This document shows, one piece after another, positions 7,134 to 13,996 of a DNA stretch of 16,203 nt. Each line of letters opens with the position of its first letter. Positions within the stretch are counted from its first letter, which is position 1. Position numbers and translations under genes: made by a program. Location: NCBI GenBank assembly GCA_948629335.1, contig CAPHZB010000032.1, forward strand, positions 1 through 16,203, read 5' to 3'. The notes under the pieces were generated by a model. The model was given only the letters and a program-made list of their open reading frames with translations, was not told the origin of the DNA and ran no database searches. Origin of the DNA: an uncultured Bacilli bacterium (GTDB taxonomy: Bacteria; Bacillota_I; Bacilli_A; RF39; UBA660).

Positions 7134-7166
7134 AGTAATAGTTATTTTTAAAAAGGAGGAAGAAGT

Positions 7167-7337
7167 ATGGCAAAAAAAGGTGAAAATAGAGGATTAGTTA
7201 CATTAGTTTGCACAGAATGTAAAGAAAAAAATTATCGTACACCGAAGAATAAAAAACATACAGAACGTTTAGAAGAAAACAAGCACTGTAAAAAATGTGG
7301 TAAACATACACTACATAGAGAATCAAAAGAGGCATAG
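7167..7337 (+). CDS. rpmG: 50S ribosomal protein L33, zinc-ribbon type
   Basis: 56 residues, typical for L33. The sequence has two CxxC pairs (C15/C18 and C41/C44) that hold a zinc ion, so this is the zinc-containing paralogue. Core pattern: LVCTECKEKNYRTPKNKK, then ERLE, then HCKKCGKHTLHRE. The ribosome site is AAGGAGG (7153-7159), 7 bases before the ATG. It is the first gene of the run leading to efp, under the promoter at 7106-7133. Bacillus-type bacteria often carry zinc and zinc-free L33 copies; the other copy is not here. Confidence 0.95.
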   Translation: MAKKGENRGLVTLVCTECKEKNYRTPKNKKHTERLEENKHCKKCGKHTLHRESKEA

Positions 7338-7340
7338 TCG

Positions 7341-7523
7341 ATGAAAAAAGTGAATATGCCTGTTGTACATGGTCCATTTATGGATACATATGATTATGAG
7401 AAAATGATTACCCTAAGTGCGAATACAGTATCAAACGATAAGCCAGTGGTAATGAATAAAAATCCAAAAGAGAAAGTTTATCAAAAAACAAAGAAACCAA
7501 GAGGAAGTATAAGAGGAAAGTAA
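7341..7523 (+). CDS. Small basic protein, unknown
   Basis: 60 residues starting 3 bases after the rpmG stop, with AAGAGG inside the end of rpmG as ribosome site. N-terminal half: KKVNMPVVHGPFMDTYDYEK. The C-terminal third is strongly basic (KNPKEKVYQKTKKPRGSIRGK). No signal peptide, Cys or membrane segment. Tight packing between rpmG and efp suggests a real gene tied to translation, perhaps RNA- or ribosome-binding (inference from charge and position). I do not recognise the family. Confidence 0.65.
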   Translation: MKKVNMPVVHGPFMDTYDYEKMITLSANTVSNDKPVVMNKNPKEKVYQKTKKPRGSIRGK

Positions 7524-7540
7524 GGAGTTCCTTATTTTTT
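7517..7540 (+). terminator. Weak terminator or attenuator between the 60-residue gene and efp
   Basis: TAAGG-AGTT-CCTTA stem (7521-7525 with 7530-7534), extended by a G-U and three A-U pairs into the T run 7535-7540. The stem is A/U-rich and the efp ribosome site follows directly, so partial termination or a processing site is more likely than a full stop. Confidence 0.35.
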
Positions 7541-7559
7541 CTATAAAGGAGGTATTTAC

Positions 7560-8117
7560 GTGATTGGTGTTAATGACATTAAAAATGGTATGACTTTAAT
7601 TATTGAAGGAAATATCTATCAAGTGTTAGAATTTTTGCATGTAAAACCAGGTAAAGGTTCAGCATTTATGAAAACGAAGTTAAAAAATATGAGAACAGGT
7701 GGAATTGTTGAAAAGACATTCAATACCAATATCAAATTTGAAAAGGCAAATATTACAAGATCAAATGTACAATATTTATATAATACTGGGGATATCTATT
7801 ATTTTATGAATATGGAAACTTATGAACAATTTGAATTACCTGAAGCACAAGTAGGAGAAAATAAAAATTACTTAATTGAAAATGCTACAGTAGATGTTGT
7901 TTTTTATGAAAGTGAACTTTTAGGAATTGTTTTACCTGAAAAAATGGAATTTACGGTTGTACAAACGGAACCTGCTGTAAAAGGAAATACAACCAATAAT
8001 GCCCAAAAAGATGCCTATACAGAAACTGGCTTACTTGTAAGAGTACCTTTATTTATTGAACAAGGCGAAAAAATATTAGTTACAACTAAGGACGGTAAGT
8101 ATTCTTCAAGAGCTTAA
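7560..8117 (+). CDS. efp: Translation elongation factor P
   Basis: 185 residues, the full family length. EF-P binds the ribosome between the P and E sites and rescues stalling at consecutive prolines. The N-terminal KOW-like domain contains FLHVKPGKGSAF with K32 at the loop tip, the residue that carries 5-aminopentanol in B. subtilis. The two OB domains follow, ending in the typical TKDGKYSSRA. The start is GTG, supported by AAAGGAGGT 6 bases upstream and by the family N-terminus (MIxxNDxKxGMT). It is followed within 15 bases by an SDR and then a YnbB-like gene, so this copy is probably modified at K32 by its operon neighbours. Confidence 0.97.
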   Translation: MIGVNDIKNGMTLIIEGNIYQVLEFLHVKPGKGSAFMKTKLKNMRTGGIVEKTFNTNIKFEKANITRSNVQYLYNTGDIYYFMNMETYEQFELPEAQVGENKNYLIENATVDVVFYESELLGIVLPEKMEFTVVQTEPAVKGNTTNNAQKDAYTETGLLVRVPLFIEQGEKILVTTKDGKYSSRA

Positions 8118-8132
8118 CGTTCTTTTTGTATT

Positions 8133-8870
8133 ATGAGAAAAACTGTACTTGTAACAGGTTCCGCAAAGGGAATTGGTGCTTCTTGTATTTTAAAATTTGC
8201 TTCCTTTGGATTTAATGTGGTGATTCATTATTTAACAAGTGAAAAAGAAGCGTTTATTCTAAAAGAAAAAGTAGAAAAAGAATACCATGTAAAAGCTTTC
8301 TGTATAAAAGCAGATTTAAAAAACGAAGTAGAAATCAAAGAAATGCTTACAAAAATAGAAGAATTTGGAAATATTGATGTTCTTGTAAATAATGCTGCTT
8401 TCTGCTTAGATACATTGTATGAAGAAAAAACAAAGGAGAATTTTATGACAACTTTAGAAGTGAATGTGGTGGGAACATTTTTACTCAGTCGTTTGGTTGG
8501 GGATAAAATGTATGAAAAAAAAGAGGGAACAATTATTACTATTACATCAACGAATGGAATGGATACTTATTTTCCAATGTGTTTAGATTATGATGCTTCC
8601 AAAGCAGCTTTAATTTCACTAACCCATAATCTAGCACTTCAGTATGCACCTTATATTCGAGTGAATGCAGTAGCGCCTGGGTGGGTTTCTACGGAGAAAG
8701 AAATAGAAGGATTAGATGAAGATTATTTAGAAACAGAAAGTGAAAAAATTTTTTTAAGAAGAATAGGAACGCCTGAAGAAATTGCGAATGTTGTATTTTT
8801 TTTAGCAAGCCCTGAAGCAAGCTATATTAATAATACAGTGATTCGTGTCGATGGGGGACACTATTCATAG
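8133..8870 (+). CDS. Short-chain dehydrogenase/reductase, probable YmfI-type EF-P modification reductase
   Basis: 245 residues, a classical SDR in the FabG style. TGSAKGIG (8-15) binds the nucleotide; D61, NNAA (86-89), N111, S139, Y153 and K157 (YDASK) complete the cofactor and catalytic set; VDGG near the end is typical. Position gives the function: it follows efp by 15 bases and precedes a YnbB-like gene. In B. subtilis the SDR YmfI reduces the ketone on EF-P Lys32 to 5-aminopentanol, and ynbB is needed too. By sequence alone FabG or another SDR is possible, but no fatty-acid genes are near. There is no Shine-Dalgarno before the ATG (the gap reads CGTTCTTTTTGTATT), so translation probably depends on ribosomes finishing efp. 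Confidence 0.88.
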   Translation: MRKTVLVTGSAKGIGASCILKFASFGFNVVIHYLTSEKEAFILKEKVEKEYHVKAFCIKADLKNEVEIKEMLTKIEEFGNIDVLVNNAAFCLDTLYEEKTKENFMTTLEVNVVGTFLLSRLVGDKMYEKKEGTIITITSTNGMDTYFPMCLDYDASKAALISLTHNLALQYAPYIRVNAVAPGWVSTEKEIEGLDEDYLETESEKIFLRRIGTPEEIANVVFFLASPEASYINNTVIRVDGGHYS

Positions 8871-8877
8871 GAGAGAT

Positions 8878-10134
8878 ATGGAAAGAATTAAGAATGCAGA
8901 AAGAGAATTAGAACCTCTCTTTCGTGAAATAGAAGAAATATGTTTAATAAATTCAAAAAAAGTGATGGATGCTTTTCGTGAACATCATTTATCAGAAAGT
9001 CATTTCTCATCGACAACGGGGTATGGATATAATGATATAGGAAGAGATACGATAGAAAAGATTTATGCAACTATTTTTAAATGTGATGATGCCCTTGTAC
9101 GTAGTCAATTTATCTCTGGATCACATGCTTTAACTGTTACTTTATTTGCTCTTTTAAGACCGGGAGATACATTATTTAGTATTAGTGGAACACCATATGA
9201 CACTTTACATGAGGTCATTGGGATTAAAGAAAATGCAAGTTCTTTAAAATCGTTTGGTGTATCTTATGAAGAAATTGATTTAGTGGATAATGACTTTGAT
9301 TATAAAAAAATTGAAGAAGTATTGAAACAGAAAACAATCAAAGTAATTGAAATTCAGCGTTCAAAAGGATATTCAAATAGAAAAAGTATCGCATTAAATA
9401 AAGTAGAAAAGGTTATTTCTTTGATAAAAAAAGTAAGCCCTACAACCATTATTATGGTAGATAATTGTTATTGTGAATTTGTAACAGAAAAAGAGCCAAC
9501 AGAAGTTGGAGCAGATGTAGTCGTTGGGTCTTTAATCAAAAATTTAGGTGGTGGAATTACACCAAATGGTGCTTATGTTGTAGGAAAGAAAGAATTAATA
9601 CAACTTGTAGCAGAACGTTTAACTGTACCCGGTGAAGGAAAAGAAGTAGGTCCAAGTTTAGGTATGAATAAACTGATTTTACAAGGATTATATATGGCAC
9701 CAAGTGTTGTTATGAATGCTTTAAAAGTAGCTATTTTAACAGCAAAAGTGCTCGAGAATATGGGTTATGAGGTAGAGCCTAAGGCTTTAGAAAAACGATG
9801 TGATATTGTTCAAAATATTATTTTTCATAATCCAGATAAATTAATTAAATATGTACAAGGAATTCAAAAAGGTTCCCCTGTTGATAGCCACTCTTTAGCG
9901 CTTCCTTGGAATATGCCTGGATATGATGACCAAGTTATTATGGCATCAGGAAGTTTTACACAAGGCTCTTCGATTGAATTTTCCTGTGATGGACCGATTC
10001 GCGAACCCTATATTGCCTATCAACAAGGTTCGGTTACGTATGAATATGGAAAATTGGGATTATACGAAGCAATAAAAAATTTAGATACAATTTCTGATGA
10101 AATGATTACCCGGAATAGTAAAGGAATAGATTAG
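8878..10134 (+). CDS. YnbB-like PLP-dependent protein (methionine gamma-lyase/aluminium-resistance family)
   Basis: 418 residues from the ATG at 8878, which has AGGAG 4 bases upstream; an in-frame GTG at 8845 lies inside the SDR gene and is rejected. Fold type I PLP enzyme: substrate/cofactor loop FISGSHA (78-84), aspartate D195 in VDNCYCEF, PLP lysine K221 in SLIKNLGGGITPNGAY. GEGKEVGPSLG (252-262) and SFTQGSSIEFSCDGP (359-373) are typical of the Met_gamma_lyase (PF06838) family to which YnbB belongs. In B. subtilis ynbB is required for EF-P 5-aminopentanolylation. The exact reaction is not settled; PLP chemistry building the C5 chain is inference. It is 7 bases after the SDR. Confidence 0.9.
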   Translation: MERIKNAERELEPLFREIEEICLINSKKVMDAFREHHLSESHFSSTTGYGYNDIGRDTIEKIYATIFKCDDALVRSQFISGSHALTVTLFALLRPGDTLFSISGTPYDTLHEVIGIKENASSLKSFGVSYEEIDLVDNDFDYKKIEEVLKQKTIKVIEIQRSKGYSNRKSIALNKVEKVISLIKKVSPTTIIMVDNCYCEFVTEKEPTEVGADVVVGSLIKNLGGGITPNGAYVVGKKELIQLVAERLTVPGEGKEVGPSLGMNKLILQGLYMAPSVVMNALKVAILTAKVLENMGYEVEPKALEKRCDIVQNIIFHNPDKLIKYVQGIQKGSPVDSHSLALPWNMPGYDDQVIMASGSFTQGSSIEFSCDGPIREPYIAYQQGSVTYEYGKLGLYEAIKNLDTISDEMITRNSKGID

Positions 10135-10136
10135 AC

Positions 10137-10625
10137 ATGACATTAAGTGAATTATACAGGTTAAAGATAATGGAATACAAATTATATGGAAAAAAGGAAA
10201 AGCCTGATAAATTACTTGCCATGTTAATGCTTCCTGAGAAAGATTGCTATAATCAAGTGGGTGTAACAGGAAAATTCTATCAGAAGTATCGAGAGCCAAT
10301 TAATAAAAAAATTGCCCAAGTGGAAAGAGATTTTGATTTTAAGCCAGAAGAATATGTACAAATAATTGAGGAGAAAAATATCTACATAGAAAACTTAGAC
10401 GAAGATAAAATATGGTTTGTATTTTGTGAAGGATTTGCTGTTGTGGACTGGGGAATTATGTATCATAATGATGAAACGGCAGAAGAAATATATACTAGAA
10501 TGTTTGGGGATGAGTTACTTTGGAATTGTACGAAGAAAAGATATCAATTCCTTTCACAAGAATATGCACATTCTTTAGAAGAATTCCCTTATAGGGAAAA
10601 AAGAAAAATAAAAAAAGCTAAATAA
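10137..10625 (+). CDS. Unknown protein, last gene of the efp operon
   Basis: 162 residues, starting 2 bases after the ynbB-like stop; an AAGGA lies about 13 bases upstream, too far for a strong site, so coupling is likely. Soluble, charged, no signal peptide or membrane segment. The N-terminal part is helical and Lys-rich (LYRLKIMEYKLYGKKEKPDK). A central segment IWFVFCEGFAVVDWGIMYHND may be the core fold. The C-terminus is basic. I recognise no family. Its place directly behind efp, the SDR and the YnbB-like gene makes a role in EF-P modification or translation worth testing, but nothing in the sequence proves it. No clear terminator follows. Confidence 0.7.
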   Translation: MTLSELYRLKIMEYKLYGKKEKPDKLLAMLMLPEKDCYNQVGVTGKFYQKYREPINKKIAQVERDFDFKPEEYVQIIEEKNIYIENLDEDKIWFVFCEGFAVVDWGIMYHNDETAEEIYTRMFGDELLWNCTKKRYQFLSQEYAHSLEEFPYREKRKIKKAK

Positions 10626-10685
10626 ATCATAAAAAATCTTATTATTAAGCAGCAAAAAATCGTTTTGGAATATTATATTGTATAG

Positions 10686-10714
10686 TTGCATCTCATGTGA
10701 AAATATGATATAGT
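10686..10714 (+). promoter_or_regulatory. Promoter of the small gene at 10733, possibly also of the T-box operon
   Basis: TTGCAT (10686-10691), 17-base spacer, TATAGT (10709-10714), about 18 bases before the ATG. I see no other convincing promoter before the T-box at 10941, so the leader may be read through from here. Confidence 0.5.
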
Positions 10715-10732
10715 TTAGGTAGGTTGATAAAT

Positions 10733-10933
10733 ATGATTGTAATTTATGATGAAAACAATTATCTGGATAGATATTATACACAAATGAGTATAAATAGAAG
10801 TGTAGAAAAAGTGTCTTCAGTATCTTCTGTTAAACTTCGTAAAGAAAATGATTCAAAGGAAAAAAAGAAAAAAGCGAAAGATACAAATCAATTTAGAAAC
10901 ATTTACAATGAAAAAGTAAATAAGAAAATTTAA
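10733..10933 (+). CDS. Small Lys-rich hypothetical protein
   Basis: 66 residues from the ATG at 10733; the in-frame TTG at 10724 would sit on the only AGG-type ribosome site (TAGGTAGG), so the ATG is preferred. N-terminus MIVIYDENNYLDRYYTQMS; then a Ser/Val stretch; then a very basic C-terminal half with KEKKKKAKD. No membrane segment. It has its own promoter and ends just before the tyrosine T-box. I do not recognise it. The spacing and promoter support a real gene, but with so AT-rich a sequence a chance frame cannot be excluded. Confidence 0.5.
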   Translation: MIVIYDENNYLDRYYTQMSINRSVEKVSSVSSVKLRKENDSKEKKKKAKDTNQFRNIYNEKVNKKI

Positions 10934-10940
10934 CAATGAA

Positions 10941-11128
10941 AAATGATAAGTAGTACTATTCTAGGAAATAAAGAGAATTTACGTATGGTGAAAGTAAATC
11001 AACGGAATAGTTATGAAATACAAATTTGGAGTTAAATCGTTCCTCGCGTTAAGGGGTAAAGTGCATAAGTTATTATGAATTAAGGTGGTACCGCGATTGA
11101 TTCGCCCTTAAATGATAATAACTTTTTT
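10941..11128 (+). promoter_or_regulatory. Tyrosine T-box riboswitch leader
   Basis: The leader binds uncharged tRNA and then antiterminates. Stem I: AGTA (10949-10952), helix ACTATTC (10955-10961) with GAATAGT (11005-11011), distal hairpin ATTTAC (10977-10982) with GTAAAT (10994-10999) carrying GGTG. The specifier loop reads TGAAATACAAA, so the codon is UAC (Tyr, 11019-11021), followed by the conserved TTGGAG. The T-box motif AAGGTGGTACCGCG is at 11082-11095; its UGGU bulge fits a tRNA with A73, as in tRNA-Tyr. CGCCCTT follows. The tyrS gene in the operon agrees with the specifier. Confidence 0.93.
11067..11128 (+). terminator. Regulated terminator of the T-box leader
   Basis: Long stem AAGTTATTAT (11067-11076) with ATAATAACTT (11115-11124), continued by TTAAGG with CCTTAA, then a run of six T. 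Its 5' arm overlaps the T-box motif, so antiterminator and terminator exclude each other. Confidence 0.88.
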
Positions 11129-11146
11129 GTTTTAAAAGGAGGTTTT

Positions 11147-11779
11147 ATGGTAAAGAGGATTTTATTTGATTTAGATGATACATTATTTCCTTTTTTAGAA
11201 GAATATTGGTGTACATTAAAGTATACTTTGGAGGAAGAACATGTGCAGATAAATCAGAAGATAATAGATCAATTAAGAAAAAATGTAGCCGATTATGAAA
11301 AAGAATATACTATGTATACAAAAAAGAATATGTATAATATTCTACAAAGAGGCTTACCATTTAAACTTCCAAAAACATTTGTAGATACTTGGATAAAACA
11401 GCTAAGTATGTGTTATCCAACAGATTTAGAAAACATAAAAGATGTGCTTAGTTACTTAAGCCAAAAATATGAATTGGTAGTTCTAACAAATTGGTTTACA
11501 GAACAACAAAGGTTACGATTAAAAGGGGCAGGATTAGATAGCTATTTTGAGGAAATTATTGGAACAGACCAAGTTTTAAATAAACCGAATAAGGAGGCAT
11601 TTTTAAGAGGTTGCAAGAAGTATAAACCAGAAGAATGTGTAATGATTGGAGATAGTTTACAAGTGGACATCTTAGGTGCCTTAAATGCAGGATTACAAGC
11701 GATTTATTTGAATAGAACAGGTATAAAGACAAACTATAGAGAAATAAAAAGATTAGAAGAATTGAAGGAGATATTATAA
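11147..11779 (+). CDS. HAD-superfamily hydrolase (phosphatase-like)
   Basis: 210 residues with an excellent ribosome site (AAAGGAGG). All four HAD motifs are present: DLDDT at 8-12 (nucleophile D8, acid D10), T114 in VVLTNWF, K147 in LNKPNK, and GDSLQVD at 168-174 (D169, D174). A helical cap between motif I and II (about 15-95) makes it subfamily I, similar to YjjG/YfnB and other small-metabolite or nucleotide phosphatases. The substrate cannot be read from the sequence. It is the first gene after the tyrosine T-box, and its TAA overlaps the deoC-like ATG (TAATG), so the two are translationally coupled. Its control by tRNA-Tyr charging is unusual. Confidence 0.9.
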   Translation: MVKRILFDLDDTLFPFLEEYWCTLKYTLEEEHVQINQKIIDQLRKNVADYEKEYTMYTKKNMYNILQRGLPFKLPKTFVDTWIKQLSMCYPTDLENIKDVLSYLSQKYELVVLTNWFTEQQRLRLKGAGLDSYFEEIIGTDQVLNKPNKEAFLRGCKKYKPEECVMIGDSLQVDILGALNAGLQAIYLNRTGIKTNYREIKRLEELKEIL

Positions 11780-12498
11780 TGGAATTAAATAAATATATAG
11801 AACATACGAATTTAGACGCAAGAGCAACGCTTAAAGATATTGAAACGCTTTGCGAAGAAGCAAAAAAATACCATTTTGAAACAGTGTGTGTAAATCCTTT
11901 TTATGTACCATTAGCTAAAGAATTACTGAATGGTTCAAATGTCGGTATTACAACAGTTATTGGTTATCCACTTGGGATGAATACAATACAGACAAAAGAA
12001 TATGAAGCAATTGATGCTATCAATAATGGAGCAGATGAAATTGATATGGTAATCAATGTGGGCTGTGTGAAAAATAAGGATTATGATTTAATTAGGAAGG
12101 AAATTGAAACAGTTCGGGATTCAATTGATGGGCATCCACTCAAAGTAATTATTGAAGAGTGTAATTTAGAAGAAGATGAAATAATCAAACTTACCGAAGT
12201 TTGTAATGAAACATTTGTTAATTTTATAGAAATAGTTCCAAATTTTGAAACAAAGGGTTCAATAGTGGAAGTTGTTGAATTTCTGAATCAACATAAAGGT
12301 GAGATCTTAGAGATAAAAGCAAGTGGTGAAATTCAAACGGAGGAGGAAGCTATAAAAATGATTGAAGCAGGTGTTACTCGAATGGGAACGAGTCATGGAG
12401 TAGAGATTGTAACAGCTAAGAAATGTTGCGGTGAAAAAGAGGCGTGTAATTGTTCAAACAAATGTGAACATGAACACTGTCATTGTGAGGAGGATTAA
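11779..12498 (+). CDS. DeoC-like aldolase homologue lacking the Schiff-base lysine, with Cys/His-rich tail
   Basis: 239 residues; DeoC is usually about 220. The fold is clear: YIEHTNLD (6-13), TVCVNPFYV (35-43), TVIGYPLGMNT (59-69), EIDMVINVG (87-95, D89), KVIIEEC (122-128), EIKASGEIQT (178-187, K180), RMGTSHGVEIV (201-211). But the segment that should read FVKTSTGF reads FIEIVPNF (149-156), so the catalytic lysine is E151. Normal aldol chemistry on deoxyribose 5-phosphate is therefore unlikely. Residues 216-236 hold seven Cys and three His (CC, ACNC, C, HEHCHC), a probable metal-binding tail. The gene is coupled to the HAD gene in front and sits 1 base from tyrS. I leave the symbol empty because function is doubtful. 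Confidence 0.88.
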   Translation: MELNKYIEHTNLDARATLKDIETLCEEAKKYHFETVCVNPFYVPLAKELLNGSNVGITTVIGYPLGMNTIQTKEYEAIDAINNGADEIDMVINVGCVKNKDYDLIRKEIETVRDSIDGHPLKVIIEECNLEEDEIIKLTEVCNETFVNFIEIVPNFETKGSIVEVVEFLNQHKGEILEIKASGEIQTEEEAIKMIEAGVTRMGTSHGVEIVTAKKCCGEKEACNCSNKCEHEHCHCEED

Positions 12499-12499
12499 G

Positions 12500-13726
12500 A
12501 TGAAATTATTTGAAGAATTAAAATGGAGAGGGCTTATAAAAGATATTACAAGTCCAGAATTAGAAGAAAAACTAAATAAAGGGGGAATGACATTCTATAT
12601 AGGAACGGATCCAACTGCTGATTCCATGCATATAGGACATTTATCAAGTTTTTTAATTTCGAAGCGTTTAAAGGATGCAGGACATCATCCCATTTTACTA
12701 ATTGGTGGCGCAACAGGAAGAATTGGAGATCCTAAGCCAACAGAAGAGAGAAGTATGAAATCTATTGAAGAGATTGAAAGAAATGTAAAGGGATTAACCG
12801 ATCAAGCAAAGAAAATATTTGGATTCGAAGTTGTTAATAATTACGATTGGATAAAAGATATGGATATTGTTACTTTTCTAAGGGATTTTGGAAAGTATTT
12901 TAATATCAATTATATGTTAGATAAAGACATTATTCGTAGAAGATTAGAAACAGGGATTTCCTTTACGGAATTTACATATATGATTTTACAGGCAGTAGAT
13001 TTCTTACATTTATTTAAAACAAAGGGTTGCACTTTACAAGTTGCTGGATCCGATCAATGGGGAAATATTACTGCTGGAGTTGATCTAATTCGAAAAGTAA
13101 CAGGGGAAGAGGTATATGCATTTACGATGCCATTAGTTACAGATCAGGCAGGGAAAAAATTTGGTAAATCAGAAGGAAATGCATTATGGCTTGATAAAGA
13201 AAAAACATCCTCTTATGAACTATATCAATTCTTTATTAATGCAGAAGATTCTATGATAGAAACTTATTTGAAAATATATACTTTTTTATCAAAGGAACAA
13301 ATTGAAGATATAGTAAAAAGGCATAATGATTGCCCACACTTAAGAATAGGACAAAAAGCTTTAGCAGAAGAAATTATTACATTCTTACATGGACATGAAG
13401 AATATGAAAAAGCAGTTAAAATTAGTGAAGCTTTATTTAGTGGCAATGTAAAAGAATTAACGCTTTCAGAATTAGAAATGGGATTTAAAGATGTACCTAG
13501 TTATAACTTAACAGAAGGTGGAAATATAGTTGACATTTTAGTAACAAGTTCTATAGCATCTAGTAAGAGGGAAGCTAAAGAATTTGTCGGTAATGGTTCT
13601 ATTCGAGTAAATGGAGAAAAGGTAACAGACATAGGTTTTGAAATAACGAAAGATATTGCTATTCAAGGTAAGATTGTTGTTATTCGAAAAGGAAAGAAGT
13701 CTTACACTTTATTGAAATTTGATTAA
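12500..13726 (+). CDS. tyrS: Tyrosyl-tRNA synthetase
   Basis: 408 residues, typical for bacterial TyrRS; class I synthetase that charges tRNA-Tyr. The HIGH motif is exact (44-47, MHIGHL); the KMSKS loop is KFGKS (220-224). GSDQWGN (183-189) is the tyrosine-site motif. The C-terminal S4 RNA-binding domain (about 340-408) includes SSKREAKEFVGNGSIRVNG. The start is the ATG at 12500 with GAGGAGG 6 bases upstream; that site lies inside the codons for the end of the deoC-like tail. The gene is last in the T-box operon, so low tRNA-Tyr charging raises its expression along with the two genes in front. Confidence 0.97.
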   Translation: MKLFEELKWRGLIKDITSPELEEKLNKGGMTFYIGTDPTADSMHIGHLSSFLISKRLKDAGHHPILLIGGATGRIGDPKPTEERSMKSIEEIERNVKGLTDQAKKIFGFEVVNNYDWIKDMDIVTFLRDFGKYFNINYMLDKDIIRRRLETGISFTEFTYMILQAVDFLHLFKTKGCTLQVAGSDQWGNITAGVDLIRKVTGEEVYAFTMPLVTDQAGKKFGKSEGNALWLDKEKTSSYELYQFFINAEDSMIETYLKIYTFLSKEQIEDIVKRHNDCPHLRIGQKALAEEIITFLHGHEEYEKAVKISEALFSGNVKELTLSELEMGFKDVPSYNLTEGGNIVDILVTSSIASSKREAKEFVGNGSIRVNGEKVTDIGFEITKDIAIQGKIVVIRKGKKSYTLLKFD

Positions 13727-13727
13727 C

Positions 13728-13757
13728 AATAGAATAAGCAAGAGCTTTTTTTCTATT
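13728..13757 (+). terminator. Terminator of the tyrS operon
   Basis: AAGC-AAGA-GCTT (13736-13747) followed by a run of T to 13752, with outer arms AATAGAA (13728-13734) and TTCTATT (13751-13757). The GC core is short, so strength is uncertain. Confidence 0.5.
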
Positions 13758-13971
13758 TATGTAGAAAAATAGTAGCACAATTTTAAAATACACAGGATTT
13801 TGTAAAGAAATGGTTCTTAGTTAATAATAGCTAAAATACTAGTGATGTAATCCTGCTAACTTCTAATTTTTAATCCTATTGTTCATAAATCAAGAAAGAG
13901 ACATTTTATTAAAATTTATTTTCTGATAAAATGGGAACTTAAAATATCAGTTTTCCTTTGCAAGATAATTG

Positions 13972-13977
13972 TATAAT
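13972..13977 (+). promoter_or_regulatory. -10 box of the 13997 gene
   Basis: Perfect TATAAT 20 bases before the ATG. No good -35 is seen at the right distance. The leader would be only about 13 bases, mostly the GAGGAGG ribosome site at 13985-13991. Confidence 0.35.
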
Positions 13978-13996
13978 AAAGTGCGAGGAGGTATGT

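Larger units (their letters stand above)
13727..13996. other. Intergenic region after tyrS
   Basis: Apart from the terminator at its start and a -10 box at its end, I see only AT-rich DNA with a weak inverted match (AGGATT near 13795 and AATCCT near 13850). No RNA gene or coding frame is supported. Confidence 0.4.

Noticed and set aside
8133..8870. FabG of fatty-acid synthesis
   Set aside because: Motifs cannot exclude it, but no fatty-acid genes are nearby and it sits between efp and a ynbB-like gene.
12431..12499. Longer tyrS start overlapping deoC
   Set aside because: GAGGAGG sits 6 bases before ATG 12500 and TyrRS proteins begin at this point.
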